Of a stretch of DNA of 64,000 bases, positions 43,503 to 53,297 are shown one piece after another. The translations under genes were made by a program, and so were the position numbers. Source of the DNA: Aquamicrobium lusatiense (GTDB taxonomy: Bacteria > Pseudomonadota > Alphaproteobacteria > Rhizobiales > Rhizobiaceae); the NCBI RefSeq assembly GCF_014201615.1, contig NZ_JACHEU010000001.1, forward strand, positions 2,003,631 to 2,067,630, in the 5' to 3' direction. The stretch's first letter is position 1, and each line of letters starts with the position of its first letter. Below the pieces are notes generated by a model. It was not told the DNA's origin, searched no databases, and saw only the letters and a program-made list of their open reading frames with translations.

Positions 43503-44720
43503 ATGGAAGAATTTCATAAAGTCCGCCGCCTTCCACCTTACGTGTTCGAGCAGGTCAACCGCCTGAAGGCGGCCGCGCGAGCCCGTGGCGCGGACATTAT
43601 CGACCTTGGCATGGGCAATCCCGATCTGCCGACGCCGAAGGCGATCGTCGACAAGCTGTGCGAGGTCGTTCGCGATCCGCGCACGCATCGTTATTCCTCC
43701 TCGCGCGGAATTCCGGGTCTCAGGAAGGCGCAGGCCAATTACTATGCCCGCCGCTTCGGCGTGAAGCTCGATCCCGACACGCAGGTCGTGGCCACGCTCG
43801 GCTCCAAGGAGGGCTTCGCCAATATGGCGCAGGCCATCACCGCGCCGGGCGATGTCGTGCTGTGCCCGGATCCGACCTATCCGATCCATGCCTTCGGTTT
43901 CATCATGTCCGGCGGCGTCATCCGCTCGATGCAGGTCGAGCCGAATGATGACTTCATTCCGGCGCTGGAGCGTGGCGTTCGCCATTCGATCCCGAAGCCG
44001 CTGGCTCTGATCCTGAACTATCCGTCGAACCCGACGGCGCTGGTCGCCTCGCTCGACTTCTATAAGGATGTGGTCGCCTTCGCGAAGAATAACGACATCA
44101 TCATCCTCTCCGATCTCGCCTATTCGGAAATCTATTTCGACGGCAACCCGCCGCCTTCCGTGTTGGAGGTTCCGGGCGCGATGGACTGCACCGTGGAGTT
44201 CACCTCCATGTCGAAGACCTTCTCCATGCCCGGCTGGCGCATGGGCTTCGCCGTCGGCAACGAACGGCTGATCTCGGCACTGACCCGGGTGAAATCCTAT
44301 CTCGACTATGGCGCCTTCACCCCCATTCAGGTGGCCGCGACCGCGGCACTCAATGGCGACGGTTCCGACATCGCCGAGGTGCGCGAAGTCTATCACAAGC
44401 GCCGCGACGTGATGGTGGACGCCTTCACGCGCGCCGGCTGGCCGATTCCAGCGCCCGCGGCCTCGATGTTTGCGTGGGCTCCCATTCCGGAGAAGTATCG
44501 GCATCTCGGCTCTCTGGAATTCTCCAAGCTCCTGATCGAACACGCCGATGTCGCCGTCGCTCCCGGTGTCGGGTTCGGCGAACATGGCGATGACTTCGTT
44601 CGCGTGGCGCTGGTCGAAAACGAGCATCGCATCCGTCAGGCAGCGCGCAACATCAAGCGCTTCCTGTCCATGGACGCCGCTCAATTTCAAAATGTGGTTC
44701 CGCTTTCAGCCCATCGCTGA
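43503..44720 (+). CDS. class I/II aminotransferase (AlaC-like)
   Basis: PLP-dependent aminotransferase (405 aa) of the AlaC/LL-diaminopimelate-like group. The PLP lysine is in SMSKTFSMPGWRMGF, with the upstream NPSNPTA motif (PLP phosphate/substrate contacts) and SSRGIPGLRKA. Annotated homologues are alanine-pyruvate aminotransferases (AlaC); glutamate-pyruvate activity is likely but not proven. The gene sits 48 bases after the lipoprotein and 46 bases before hom, possibly one transcript. Confidence 0.92.
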   Translation: MEEFHKVRRLPPYVFEQVNRLKAAARARGADIIDLGMGNPDLPTPKAIVDKLCEVVRDPRTHRYSSSRGIPGLRKAQANYYARRFGVKLDPDTQVVATLGSKEGFANMAQAITAPGDVVLCPDPTYPIHAFGFIMSGGVIRSMQVEPNDDFIPALERGVRHSIPKPLALILNYPSNPTALVASLDFYKDVVAFAKNNDIIILSDLAYSEIYFDGNPPPSVLEVPGAMDCTVEFTSMSKTFSMPGWRMGFAVGNERLISALTRVKSYLDYGAFTPIQVAATAALNGDGSDIAEVREVYHKRRDVMVDAFTRAGWPIPAPAASMFAWAPIPEKYRHLGSLEFSKLLIEHADVAVAPGVGFGEHGDDFVRVALVENEHRIRQAARNIKRFLSMDAAQFQNVVPLSAHR

Positions 44721-44766
44721 CGGCCAGCTACACTCTTGAACATCTGAAGAAGGGACTGAGCCTGTC

Positions 44767-46080
44767 ATGGCTGAAGCATTGCGCGTTGGAATAGCTGGCC
44801 TCGGCACCGTGGGTGCCTCGGTCGCACGGGTTCTGGCGGAAAAGGCCGCTGAACTCACTCGCCAATGCGGCCGGGACATTATTGTCAGCGCGGTGTCAGC
44901 GCGCGATGCCAGCCGTGACCGCGGCGTCGATCTTTCGGGCGCGAAATGGTTCGATGATCCGGTGGACCTCGCATGCAATGCCGATATCGACGTTTTCGTC
45001 GAACTGATCGGCGGGGAAGAGGGCGCAGCCCGCGCCAGCGTCACCGCCGCACTCGAAGCCGGCCGTCATGTCGTCACGGCAAACAAGGCTCTCCTCTCCC
45101 GTCACGGCGTGGAACTGGCGGGCATTGCGGAAGAGCGCGGCATTCTCCTCAACTACGAGGCGGCAGTCGCCGGCGGCATTCCGGTCATCAAGACCATGCG
45201 CGAGGCCATGGCCGGCAATACGGTCAGCCGGGTGTTCGGCATCCTGAACGGCACCTGCAACTACATCCTTACCCGCATGGAAGCGGAAGGCCTGTCCTTC
45301 GAGGACTGCCTGAAGGACGCGCAGCGCCTTGGCTATGCCGAGGCCGATCCGACCTTCGACATCGAAGGCAACGACACCGCGCACAAGCTGTCGATCCTCA
45401 CCAGCCTTGCCTTCGGCAGCCGTATCGCTCCCGACGACATTTATCTCGAAGGCATCTCCAATATCACCCAGGCCGACATCCGCGCTGCCAGCGAACTCGG
45501 CTATCGCATTAAGCTGCTGGGCGTTGCCCAGCGCACCGAAACCGGCATCGAGCAGCGCGTGCACCCGACCATGGTGCCGACGGCATCGGTCATCGCACAG
45601 GTGCATGGCGTCACCAACGCGGTGGCGATCGAGACGGATATTCTGGGTGAATTGCTGTTGTCCGGCCCCGGTGCCGGCGGCAACGCCACGGCGTCCGCCG
45701 TCATCGGCGACATTGCCGACATCGCCAAGAGCCGTCCGGGGTTCCAGCATGGGCCGGTGTTCGGGCGCCCGGCGAAGGAACTGCATCCTTATGTCAGGGC
45801 GCGCATGCGCACGCATGAGGGCGGCTATTTCATCCGCCTGACCGTGCATGACCGCGCCGGTGTCTTCGCCGCCGTCGCCACGCGCATGGCCGAGAACGAG
45901 ATTTCTCTGGAATCCATTGTCCAGCACGCCAACGGCGCCAACCCTGAAACGCAGAAGACCGTCATCCTCGTCACCCACGAGACCACGGAAGCGGCGGTGC
46001 GCAGGGCCGTGGAAGGTATCGTCGCGGATGGACATCTGGTCGACAAGCCGCAGGTGATCCGTATCGAACGGGCCGGATAG
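44767..46080 (+). CDS. hom: homoserine dehydrogenase
   Basis: Homoserine dehydrogenase (437 aa) reduces aspartate semialdehyde to homoserine in threonine/methionine synthesis. The NAD(P)-binding GLGTVGASVARVL is at the N-terminus, the catalytic-domain NGTCNYILT near residue 160, and a C-terminal ACT domain near 357-434 (LTVHDRAGVFAAVA) that senses threonine. A complete monofunctional ThrA-like enzyme with no kinase domain. Stop at 46080. Confidence 0.97.
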   Translation: MAEALRVGIAGLGTVGASVARVLAEKAAELTRQCGRDIIVSAVSARDASRDRGVDLSGAKWFDDPVDLACNADIDVFVELIGGEEGAARASVTAALEAGRHVVTANKALLSRHGVELAGIAEERGILLNYEAAVAGGIPVIKTMREAMAGNTVSRVFGILNGTCNYILTRMEAEGLSFEDCLKDAQRLGYAEADPTFDIEGNDTAHKLSILTSLAFGSRIAPDDIYLEGISNITQADIRAASELGYRIKLLGVAQRTETGIEQRVHPTMVPTASVIAQVHGVTNAVAIETDILGELLLSGPGAGGNATASAVIGDIADIAKSRPGFQHGPVFGRPAKELHPYVRARMRTHEGGYFIRLTVHDRAGVFAAVATRMAENEISLESIVQHANGANPETQKTVILVTHETTEAAVRRAVEGIVADGHLVDKPQVIRIERAG

Positions 46081-46088
46081 AGCATGTT

Positions 46089-46183
46089 GCAGTCAGACGG
46101 AATCGTCTGACGTTGCACAAATGCGGCCGGGAAAACAAGCTGGAGCAGCGGGGGTTCGTTCGTCAGAACGCCCACTGCTCCAG
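46089..46183. repeat. two hairpins between hom and glpX
   Basis: GTCAGACG (46092-46099) pairs with CGTCTGAC (46104-46111) around GAAT; CTGGAGCAG (46140-46148) pairs with CTGCTCCAG (46175-46183) with an inner GTTC/GAAC pair. Neither has a T run. They resemble the palindromic intergenic repeats common in rhizobia, or may form a hom 3' structure. Confidence 0.45.
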
Positions 46184-46300
46184 GCCTTTCAATCGATTGA
46201 TATTGCTGCTTCTTTGTTGATTGTTGCGCCGGGACTTGCTGTTGTCACGCGCCTTTGACAAAAGAGGGCAAAGCTCCACGAAGGGGCATGGGAAAAGGGA

Positions 46301-47296
46301 TTGAGCAAGATCATGAATGCGGCAGACAAGATCAGTGCGGGCCTTGACCGGGTTCTGACCATGGAACTGGTGCGCGTTACCGAGCGTGCGGCGGTGGCTG
46401 CGGCCAGGCTTCGCGGACGCGGCGACGAGAAGGCCGCCGATCAGGTTGCCGTGGATGCGATGCGCACCGAGCTGAACCGCCTTGCCATCAAGGGCACGGT
46501 GGTGATCGGCGAGGGCGAACGCGACGAGGCGCCGATGCTCTACATCGGCGAGGAAGTCGGAACCGGCAATGGTCCTGAAGTCGACATCGCTCTCGATCCA
46601 CTGGAAGGCACGACGATCTGCGCCAAGAACCTGCCCAACGCGCTCGCCGTCGTGGCGCTGGCCGAAAAGGGCAGCCTGCTCAACGCCCCCGACGTCTACA
46701 TGGAAAAGATCGCCATCGGTCCTGGCTATGCGGCTGACGTGATCGACATCGACGCGCCGCCGGCCGAGAACATCGCCCGCCTCGCCAAGGCCAAGGGCGT
46801 GCCGGTTTCCGAGATCACCGCCTGCATTCTCGACCGTCCGCGCCATGTCGCGATCATCGAGGCCGTGCGCGCCACGGGTGCCGCCATCCGCCTGATCGGC
46901 GACGGCGACGTGGCCGGTGTCATTCACACCACCGATCCCGACGAGACCGGCATCGACATCTATATGGGCACCGGCGGTGCGCCTGAGGGGGTGCTCGCGG
47001 CTGCCGCGCTGCGCTGCATCGGCGGCCAGATTCAGGGCCGCCTTATTCTGGACACGCGGGAAAAGGTCGAGCGCGCCGCCCGCATGGGCGTCAGCGATCC
47101 GCGCAAGGTCTATCGCGCCGAGGAAATGGCGCGCGGCGACGTGCTGTTCGCCGCAACCGGCGTCACCGATGGCAACATGCTGTCGGGCGTGAAGTTCGCC
47201 AGCAACTACATCACCACGCACACCATCGTGCTGCGCTCGTCCTCGCGCACCGTGCGCGAGATCAAGGCGCGCCATCAGGATCTGGACAAGTTCTGA
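46301..47296 (+). CDS. glpX: class II fructose-1,6-bisphosphatase
   Basis: GlpX-type fructose-1,6-bisphosphatase (331 aa) for gluconeogenesis, with metal ligands in GEGERDEAPMLY and DPLEGTT. The N-terminal LTMELVRVTERAAVAAARL helix is characteristic. The start could be a TTG at 46301 (with GGGAAA five bases upstream) or the ATG at 46313 (MNAADKIS). Cytosolic. In this order glpX often sits between hom and recJ, as here. Confidence 0.96.
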   Translation: MSKIMNAADKISAGLDRVLTMELVRVTERAAVAAARLRGRGDEKAADQVAVDAMRTELNRLAIKGTVVIGEGERDEAPMLYIGEEVGTGNGPEVDIALDPLEGTTICAKNLPNALAVVALAEKGSLLNAPDVYMEKIAIGPGYAADVIDIDAPPAENIARLAKAKGVPVSEITACILDRPRHVAIIEAVRATGAAIRLIGDGDVAGVIHTTDPDETGIDIYMGTGGAPEGVLAAAALRCIGGQIQGRLILDTREKVERAARMGVSDPRKVYRAEEMARGDVLFAATGVTDGNMLSGVKFASNYITTHTIVLRSSSRTVREIKARHQDLDKF

Positions 47297-47354
47297 TTAC
47301 GGTGGCGATGCTGTCGGCCTGTAATCGCGTCTCACACAGGGAATGCGAGAGATA

Positions 47355-49136
47355 ATGGCCGACAAGCGTCTTTTCCTCGATGTCCGGCGTTCCGCGACGG
47401 GCATCTTCTGGGAACACCGGCTGAGCGACCGCCAGGACATGATTGCTCTGGCGATCGCTCAGGGGCACGGCGTTCCCGATATCGTGGCGCGGGTGCTGGC
47501 CGGGCGCGGTGTGCAGGCTGCCGATGCTGCGCGCTTCCTCGACCCGACGATCCGAGACCTGCTTCCCGACCCTGCCTCGCTGACCGACATGGAGCAGGCG
47601 GCCAGCCGCATCGCCGATGCCGTGACACGCAAGGAAAAAGTGGCCATCTTCGGCGACTATGACGTCGATGGCGCTGCCTCTTCCGCCCTGCTGAAGCGCT
47701 TTCTCGCGCATTTCGGCGTCGAATCCGAAATCTACATTCCAGACCGCATTTTCGAGGGCTACGGCCCCAATCCGGATGCGATGCGCGAACTGGTGGCCCG
47801 CGGCGCTTCGCTGATCGTGACCGTCGACTGCGGCACCAACAGTGCCGCCTCAATCGACGCGGCGAAGGAAGCCGGCGCCGATGTCGTGGTGATCGACCAC
47901 CATCAGGTTGGCGGCGCGCTGCCGCAGGGCGTGGCGGTGGTCAACCCAAACCGGGACGATGACCTTTCGGGGCAGGGGCATCTGTGCGCCGCAGGCGTCG
48001 TGTTCCTGACACTTGTGCAGGTTGCGAAAGTGCTGCGCCAGCGACTTGCCGGAAGCGCGCAGCCGAACCTGCTGGGTCTGCTCGATCTGGTCGCGCTGGC
48101 GACGGTCTGCGATGTCGTGCCTCTGGTAGGGGTGAACCGGGCCTTCGTGGTCAGGGGGCTGCAGATCATGCGCCAGCAGTCCAATGTGGGGCTTGCAGCA
48201 CTGGCGAAACTGTCCCGCATCGGCGAGCCGATCAACGCCTTCCATCTCGGCTTCCTCATCGGACCGCGCATCAATGCCGGCGGGCGCATCGGCGATGCCG
48301 CGCTGGGCAGCCGGCTGCTGGCAACCGACGACCCGGTCGAGGCACAATCGATCGCGGAAACGCTCGACCGCCTCAATCAGGAGCGGCAGGCGATGGAAAC
48401 CGAGATGCTGGCGCAGGCTCGCGCCGAGGCGGACGCCGAGCTGGCTGGCGGCAATGGCCCTGCTGTTCTCGTTACGGCCGATCCGTCATGGCATCCGGGC
48501 ATTGTCGGGCTTCTCGCCTCGCGCCTGAAGGATCACGCGCGCCGGCCTGCCTTTGCCATCGCCTTCAATCCAAATGGCATCGGCACCGGGTCGGGTCGCT
48601 CGGTTCCGGGTTTCGACCTCGGGCGCATGGTGCGCGAGGCGGTGGAGGCGGGGCTGCTGGTCAAGGGCGGCGGCCATGCCATGGCGGCAGGCATCACTGT
48701 AGAGAAGGAAAAGCTCGGCGCGCTGCGCGCCTTCTTCGAGGAGCGGGCGGCGGCCGATGTCTTCCGGCTTCAGGATCAGGAAAGTCTGCTGATCGACGCA
48801 GCCCTTGCTGCCGAAGGCGCAACGCTGCAACTGCTCGACACCCTGGAAAAGGCAGGACCATACGGCACCGGCCATGTCGCGCCGGTGTTCGCGCTGCCGC
48901 GTCACAGGCTGGTCGATGCGCGGCTGGTGGGCGCAAACCACATCCGGGCAGAACTGCGCTCGGATAGCGGCGGTCGCATTCAGGGCATCGCCTTTCGCGC
49001 CGCCGACACCGCACTTGGCGATTTCCTGTTCAGGAACCGCGGGCAGACCATTCATACGGCAGGTTCGCTGTCGTCAAACTACTGGAACGGCAACCGCAGC
49101 GCCCAGTTCAGGATCATCGACGCCGCAGAATCGTAA
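47355..49136 (+). CDS. recJ: single-stranded-DNA-specific exonuclease RecJ
   Basis: RecJ (593 aa), 5'-3' ssDNA exonuclease of recombinational and mismatch repair. DHH-domain motifs are FGDYDVDGAASS near residue 101 and VVIDHHQVG near 181; the DHHA1 motif GGHAMAAG is near 438, followed by the OB-fold C-terminal part. The frame also contains an ATG at 47343, four codons earlier; 47355 has a better upstream GAGAGA. Downstream of glpX, 58 bases away. Confidence 0.96.
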   Translation: MADKRLFLDVRRSATGIFWEHRLSDRQDMIALAIAQGHGVPDIVARVLAGRGVQAADAARFLDPTIRDLLPDPASLTDMEQAASRIADAVTRKEKVAIFGDYDVDGAASSALLKRFLAHFGVESEIYIPDRIFEGYGPNPDAMRELVARGASLIVTVDCGTNSAASIDAAKEAGADVVVIDHHQVGGALPQGVAVVNPNRDDDLSGQGHLCAAGVVFLTLVQVAKVLRQRLAGSAQPNLLGLLDLVALATVCDVVPLVGVNRAFVVRGLQIMRQQSNVGLAALAKLSRIGEPINAFHLGFLIGPRINAGGRIGDAALGSRLLATDDPVEAQSIAETLDRLNQERQAMETEMLAQARAEADAELAGGNGPAVLVTADPSWHPGIVGLLASRLKDHARRPAFAIAFNPNGIGTGSGRSVPGFDLGRMVREAVEAGLLVKGGGHAMAAGITVEKEKLGALRAFFEERAAADVFRLQDQESLLIDAALAAEGATLQLLDTLEKAGPYGTGHVAPVFALPRHRLVDARLVGANHIRAELRSDSGGRIQGIAFRAADTALGDFLFRNRGQTIHTAGSLSSNYWNGNRSAQFRIIDAAES

Positions 49137-49150
49137 TCAGGGCGGCACGA

Positions 49151-50110
49151 TCAGACCAGCGCGCTTTGCAGCCGCCTGAGCTGCTCCACATTTGCCATGG
49201 CGGCTTCGTAGCCGAGATCTATGGCCTCGCTGGCGCGATGGAAATCGGCCAGCCCGATATGACTGAGCCTCGGTTGCAGCGACAGATCGGGCGGGTCGCC
49301 TGCAAGCCGTGACCGCGAAATGCGATCCTGAATGATGTTGAAGGCCTCGAACATCACGCCGGTAATGCCAAGCCGCGCGTCATGCGCCGAAGTCTGCTCG
49401 GCCGCATGGGCGGAAGCGTCGGTCGCTCCGTTTCCGGCGTCATGGCGGATCACGGCCGCGCGGCCGAAATTGTCGGAACTGAGATTGACGGCAACCACCG
49501 CCGGCTGCTCGTAGGCGCGGCACACCGACACCGGCACCGGATTGACCAGCGCGCCATCCACCAGCAGCCGTCCGTTGCACTGCACCGGCGCGAATATGCC
49601 GGGCAGGGCATAGGAGGAGCGCATCGCGGTGATCAGCGAGCCTTTCCAGAGCCAGATTTCGTGCCCGCTGTGAATTTCCGCCGCGACGCCGACGAAGGGT
49701 TTGGGAAGATCCTCGAAACGCGTTCCGTTGAGATGCTCGCGCAGGCGCGCATCGAGCTTCAGCCCGCCGAACAGGCCGCTGCCGCGAAAGGTGATGTCGA
49801 GCAGGCCGAAAATGCGGCGCTTGGTGAGGCTGCGGGCGAACTCTTCGAGTTCATCCAGCTTGCCTGCAAGGTAGCAGCCGCCCACCAGCGCGCCGATGGA
49901 GGTGCCGGCGATCATGGAGATCTCGATGCCGGCTTCGTCCAGCGCGCGCAGCACGCCGATATGCGCCCAGCCGCGCGCGCAGCCGCCGCCGAGTGCCAGC
50001 GCAATGCCTTTTGCAGGAGGTGGAAAGGGATCTGCGGAGCCGCTGGCCGACGAGAGCCCGTTGGCTTCGCTGACCTGTGGTTTGCCACGTAATGACGCCC
50101 ATTCGAGCAT
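49151..50110 (-). CDS. patatin-like phospholipase (RssA family)
   Basis: A 319-residue patatin-family lipase. The oxyanion glycines GGGCARGWAHIGVL, nucleophile S in GTSIG and acid in DGALVNP are all present. An N-terminal tail of about 35 residues rich in Ser/Pro precedes it. Probably cytosolic or peripheral membrane phospholipase; the role is unknown. The ATG at 50110 has GGGAG seven bases upstream. It converges on recJ, with 14 bases between stop codons. Confidence 0.92.
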   Translation of the reverse strand: MLEWASLRGKPQVSEANGLSSASGSADPFPPPAKGIALALGGGCARGWAHIGVLRALDEAGIEISMIAGTSIGALVGGCYLAGKLDELEEFARSLTKRRIFGLLDITFRGSGLFGGLKLDARLREHLNGTRFEDLPKPFVGVAAEIHSGHEIWLWKGSLITAMRSSYALPGIFAPVQCNGRLLVDGALVNPVPVSVCRAYEQPAVVAVNLSSDNFGRAAVIRHDAGNGATDASAHAAEQTSAHDARLGITGVMFEAFNIIQDRISRSRLAGDPPDLSLQPRLSHIGLADFHRASEAIDLGYEAAMANVEQLRRLQSALV

Positions 50111-50194
50111 CACGATCTCCCTTGTGTTCCGTTCAGTCTATGCCCGTCCCGTATCGAAAAGGTGAATCAGTATAGAAGCAAGCCGGCGGGTGGG

Positions 50195-50653
50195 TCAGTG
50201 AGACTTTCGATAGATGGCATCTGCGTCGAACAGGGGTGCGGTTCCATCTCCGGAAACGATGGCATCGCCGTCGCGAACGTCCACTTTCCGGTAGAAGCAG
50301 GAACGCCTGCCCGTATGGCAGGTTGCATCGTGGCCTGCGACCTTAACGCGCAGCCACACCGCATCCTGATCGCAGTCGGTGCGCAGTTCCACGACCTGTT
50401 GCAGGTTTCCCGACGTCTCGCCCTTCTTCCACAAGGCGTTGCGCGAGCGTGACCAGTAATGGGCTACGCCGGTTTCCAGCGTCAGCGCCAGCGCCTCGGC
50501 GTTCATATGCGCCACCATCAAAAGCATGCCGTCAGCGGCATCGGTGACCACCGCGGTGACAAGCCCGCTGGCATCGAAGCGCGGGGTGAAGGCCCCGTCC
50601 TCCTGTTCGAGCGCAGTCTTGTCCGCAGGGGCGGGGGTGAAGGTCAGCGCCAT
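50195..50653 (-). CDS. hisI: phosphoribosyl-AMP cyclohydrolase
   Basis: HisI (152 aa) opens the purine ring of phosphoribosyl-AMP in histidine synthesis. The zinc/metal motifs are visible in [30 protein letters not shown] (Asp/Cys/His ligands), and [19 protein letters not shown] binds the substrate. It is the monofunctional form without HisE. Downstream of folE on the same strand, 49 bases away. Confidence 0.97.
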   Translation of the reverse strand: MALTFTPAPADKTALEQEDGAFTPRFDASGLVTAVVTDAADGMLLMVAHMNAEALALTLETGVAHYWSRSRNALWKKGETSGNLQQVVELRTDCDQDAVWLRVKVAGHDATCHTGRRSCFYRKVDVRDGDAIVSGDGTAPLFDADAIYRKSH

Positions 50654-50702
50654 GCCGGCTGCTCCCGTAAGTGCGTTGGCTGCGAAAGTGGGGAAGGCGC
50701 GT

Positions 50703-51341
50703 CTAGCGCACCAGCCCGCCCCGCGCCATGGTCATGAACCGGATTTGTTCCTCGACATTGTCGCTGAACGTGCCGGTGAAGGTGGAGGTGAGGGTGGTGG
50801 AGCCCTGCTTGCGGATGCCGCGCATGGCCATGCACATGTGTTCCGCCTCGATCAGCACGGCCACGCCGCGCGGATTGAGCACATCCTGAATGACGTTGGC
50901 GATCTGCGCCGTCATCGATTCCTGCGTCTGCAGGCGATGGGCGAAGATGTCCACCACGCGCGCGATCTTGGAGAGGCCGACGACCTTGCCGTCCGGCAGA
51001 TAGCCGACATGCGCCTTGCCGATGATAGGCACCATGTGGTGCTCGCAATGCGAATGGAACTGGATGTCGCGGATGACGACGAGATCGTCATAGCCGGCCA
51101 CTTCCTCGAAGGTGCGGCCAAGCTCTTCGGCCGGGCACATGTCGTAGCCGTTGAACATCTCGCGATAGGCCTTGGCCACGCGCTTGGGCGTATCGATCAG
51201 GCCTTCGCGATCGGGATTGTCTCCCGTCCAGCGCAGCAGGGTGCGCACCGCGGCTTCGACCTCTTCCTGCGTCGGCCGGTCGGTAACCGGTTTGTCGAGA
51301 TAGGAGGAGGCAGGCATTTTCTGCTTGATGACGGCGTCCAT
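50703..51341 (-). CDS. folE: GTP cyclohydrolase I
   Basis: GTP cyclohydrolase I (212 aa) makes 7,8-dihydroneopterin triphosphate for folate. The zinc-binding motif shows [24 protein letters not shown] and, near the C-terminus, CMAMRGI. The start ATG at 51341 has GGGAG eight bases upstream; the frame reaches 51461 without family support. It is divergent from the Fe-S scaffold gene. Confidence 0.97.
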   Translation of the reverse strand: MDAVIKQKMPASSYLDKPVTDRPTQEEVEAAVRTLLRWTGDNPDREGLIDTPKRVAKAYREMFNGYDMCPAEELGRTFEEVAGYDDLVVIRDIQFHSHCEHHMVPIIGKAHVGYLPDGKVVGLSKIARVVDIFAHRLQTQESMTAQIANVIQDVLNPRGVAVLIEAEHMCMAMRGIRKQGSTTLTSTFTGTFSDNVEEQIRFMTMARGGLVR

Positions 51342-51571
51342 AAAGGCGTCTCCCGTAGTTCCCCTCGGTGGAGGAACGAGTTGAACGGACCACAGCCTGT
51401 TACGGGATCGCTTGAAAGCCCGCATGCGGCGTGACTGGGTTCCGGAAGCATAGACGCGCAAAGGCAGCTTGCCGTTCCCGGAATCTCATCATTATATATG
51501 GAGCAAGGGCCACGATTGAAAGTGTGGATCAGGCAATCGCCGTCCATTTGATGGCGAGGAACCGGAAAATC

Positions 51572-52018
51572 ATGATCGACGACGTCTACAACAAGAAAAT
51601 TCTGGCTTTTGCCGGAAATATCGAGCGCATCGGGCGGCTGGAAAATCCTGACGCAACTGCGAAAGCACATTCCAAACTGTGCGGCTCGACGGTTGTCGTC
51701 GATTTGTCCATGCGCGACGGCATCGTGACGGACTATGCGCATGACGTGAAGGCCTGCGCGCTCGGTCAGGCGTCCTCGTCGATCATGGCGCAGCATGTCG
51801 TCGGCGCGAACGCGCAGGAACTGCGCGACCTGCGTGAGACCATGCTGAAAATGCTGAAGGAAGAAGGGGCTGCACCGCAGGGGCGTTTCGACGATCTGAA
51901 ATATCTGGAGCCGGTGCGCGACTACAAGGCCCGTCATGCCTCCACCATGCTGGTGTTCGACGCTGTGGTCGACTGCATAGATCAGATCGAAAAGGCGAAG
52001 GCCGGGGAAGCGGCATAA
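51572..52018 (+). CDS. iron-sulfur cluster scaffold (IscU/NifU-like) protein
   Basis: A 148-residue protein of the IscU/SufU/NifU-N type. The three cluster-ligand cysteines appear in KLCGST, VKACALGQASSSIM and VDCIDQ. The pattern is looser than standard IscU (NPxCGD) but matches the stand-alone alphaproteobacterial scaffold. It lies away from any suf or isc operon, next to folE and yidD, which is common in this order. Likely cytosolic assembly protein; client unknown. The ATG at 51572 follows GAGGAACCGG. Confidence 0.88.
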   Translation: MIDDVYNKKILAFAGNIERIGRLENPDATAKAHSKLCGSTVVVDLSMRDGIVTDYAHDVKACALGQASSSIMAQHVVGANAQELRDLRETMLKMLKEEGAAPQGRFDDLKYLEPVRDYKARHASTMLVFDAVVDCIDQIEKAKAGEAA

Positions 52019-52020
52019 AA

Positions 52021-52052
52021 AATCCCCCTCCCGGTCATGGGAGAGGGATTTT
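52021..52052. terminator. bidirectional terminator
   Basis: A 12-base stem (52021-52032 with 52039-52050, one mismatch) has a 6-base loop and is flanked by A-runs and TTTT (52049-52052). It ends both the scaffold gene (+) and the LLM gene (-). Confidence 0.8.
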
Positions 52053-52058
52053 CGCAGG

Positions 52059-53108
52059 TCAGTCTGCCAGCAGTTCGCGAACCATGGGAATGACGCGCGT
52101 TCCGTAAAGCTCGATCGAACGCATCATCTTTCCGTGTTCCATCGGACCTGAGGAATATTTCAGGTCGAACCGCTGGGCGCCGAGCGCCTTGACGGTTGCA
52201 GCGATCTTCTTCGCCACCGTTTCCGGCGAGCCGACATAGAGCGAGCCCATATCGGCCTCCGAATTGAAGGCAGCGATCGTCACAGGGCCCCAGCCGCGCT
52301 CGCCGCCGATGCGGTCGTGCATCTTCTTGTAGCTCGGCCACAGTTCCTCGCGCGCCTGCTCGTCGGTCTCGGCGATGTGGCCGGGCGAATGCACGCCGAT
52401 GGGCAGGGCCGGTGCCTTCAACTGCGAGAGCGCATCGCGGTAGAGATCCGCATAGGGTTTGAAGCGCTTCGGATCGCCACCGATGATGGCGAGCATCAGC
52501 GGCAGCTGGTAGCGCGCTGCGCGGATCACCGATTCCGGGCTGCCTCCAACCCCGATCCAGGTCTTCAGCGTGCCATGCTCGATGGGCGGATAGACACGCT
52601 GCTCATGGAGTGGCGGACGCACTGAGCCCTGCCACGTTACCGGACCGCCTTTGATCAGCGCCGAAAACAGATCGAGCTTTTCGGTGAACAGCGTCTCGTA
52701 ATCGGAGAGCTTGAAGCCGAACAGCGGGAAGGATTCGGTGAACGACCCCCGCCCGAGAATGACCTCGGCGCGGCCGTTGGAAATCGCGTCCACCGTCGAG
52801 AAGCGCTGGAACACGCGGATCGGATCGTCCGAACTCAGAACGGTGACGGCGGAGCCAAGCCGGATGCGTTCCGTGCGTGCCGCAATGCCGGCCAGAACCA
52901 CTTCGGGGGCGGAGACCGCAAAGTCATCCCGGTGATGTTCGCCAACGCCGATGAAGTCGACTTTGGTCTGGTCGGCAAGAACGGCCTGATCGATCAGGTT
53001 GCGGATCACCTGCGCCTGCGGCAGCAGGGTGCCGTCATCGGCGAAGGTGACGTCGCCGAAAGTGTCCAGTCCGAGCTCTATGATCTGCGGTTCAGTGATG
53101 TCGGGCAT
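52059..53108 (-). CDS. LLM class flavin-dependent oxidoreductase
   Basis: A 349-residue luciferase-like (LLM) flavoprotein. Landmarks are the early strand-helix VDFIGVGEHHRDDF, TERIRLGSAVTVLSSDDPIRVFQ and VILGRGSFTESFPLFG, and late SPETVAKKIAATVK. Such enzymes oxidise an organic substrate with reduced FMN from a partner reductase; the flavin reductase at 10557 is a distant candidate. Substrate unknown. Confidence 0.92.
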   Translation of the reverse strand: MPDITEPQIIELGLDTFGDVTFADDGTLLPQAQVIRNLIDQAVLADQTKVDFIGVGEHHRDDFAVSAPEVVLAGIAARTERIRLGSAVTVLSSDDPIRVFQRFSTVDAISNGRAEVILGRGSFTESFPLFGFKLSDYETLFTEKLDLFSALIKGGPVTWQGSVRPPLHEQRVYPPIEHGTLKTWIGVGGSPESVIRAARYQLPLMLAIIGGDPKRFKPYADLYRDALSQLKAPALPIGVHSPGHIAETDEQAREELWPSYKKMHDRIGGERGWGPVTIAAFNSEADMGSLYVGSPETVAKKIAATVKALGAQRFDLKYSSGPMEHGKMMRSIELYGTRVIPMVRELLAD

Positions 53109-53297
53109 AGCGGCCTCCTGTCCGGGGTGTGACCGGGCGTTGTGTTGCGCCGAAGATAGTCAGGCCTGACCGTCCATTCAAATGGCTGGAGGCGACAACG
53201 CAGTGTTCACTTATCCTTGACGCCGCGCCCTTGAAACGTTGCAAAGCCCGCCTGGAAAACGCATCTGTCTGGATGAGCAATCAGCCGGGACAAAAGC

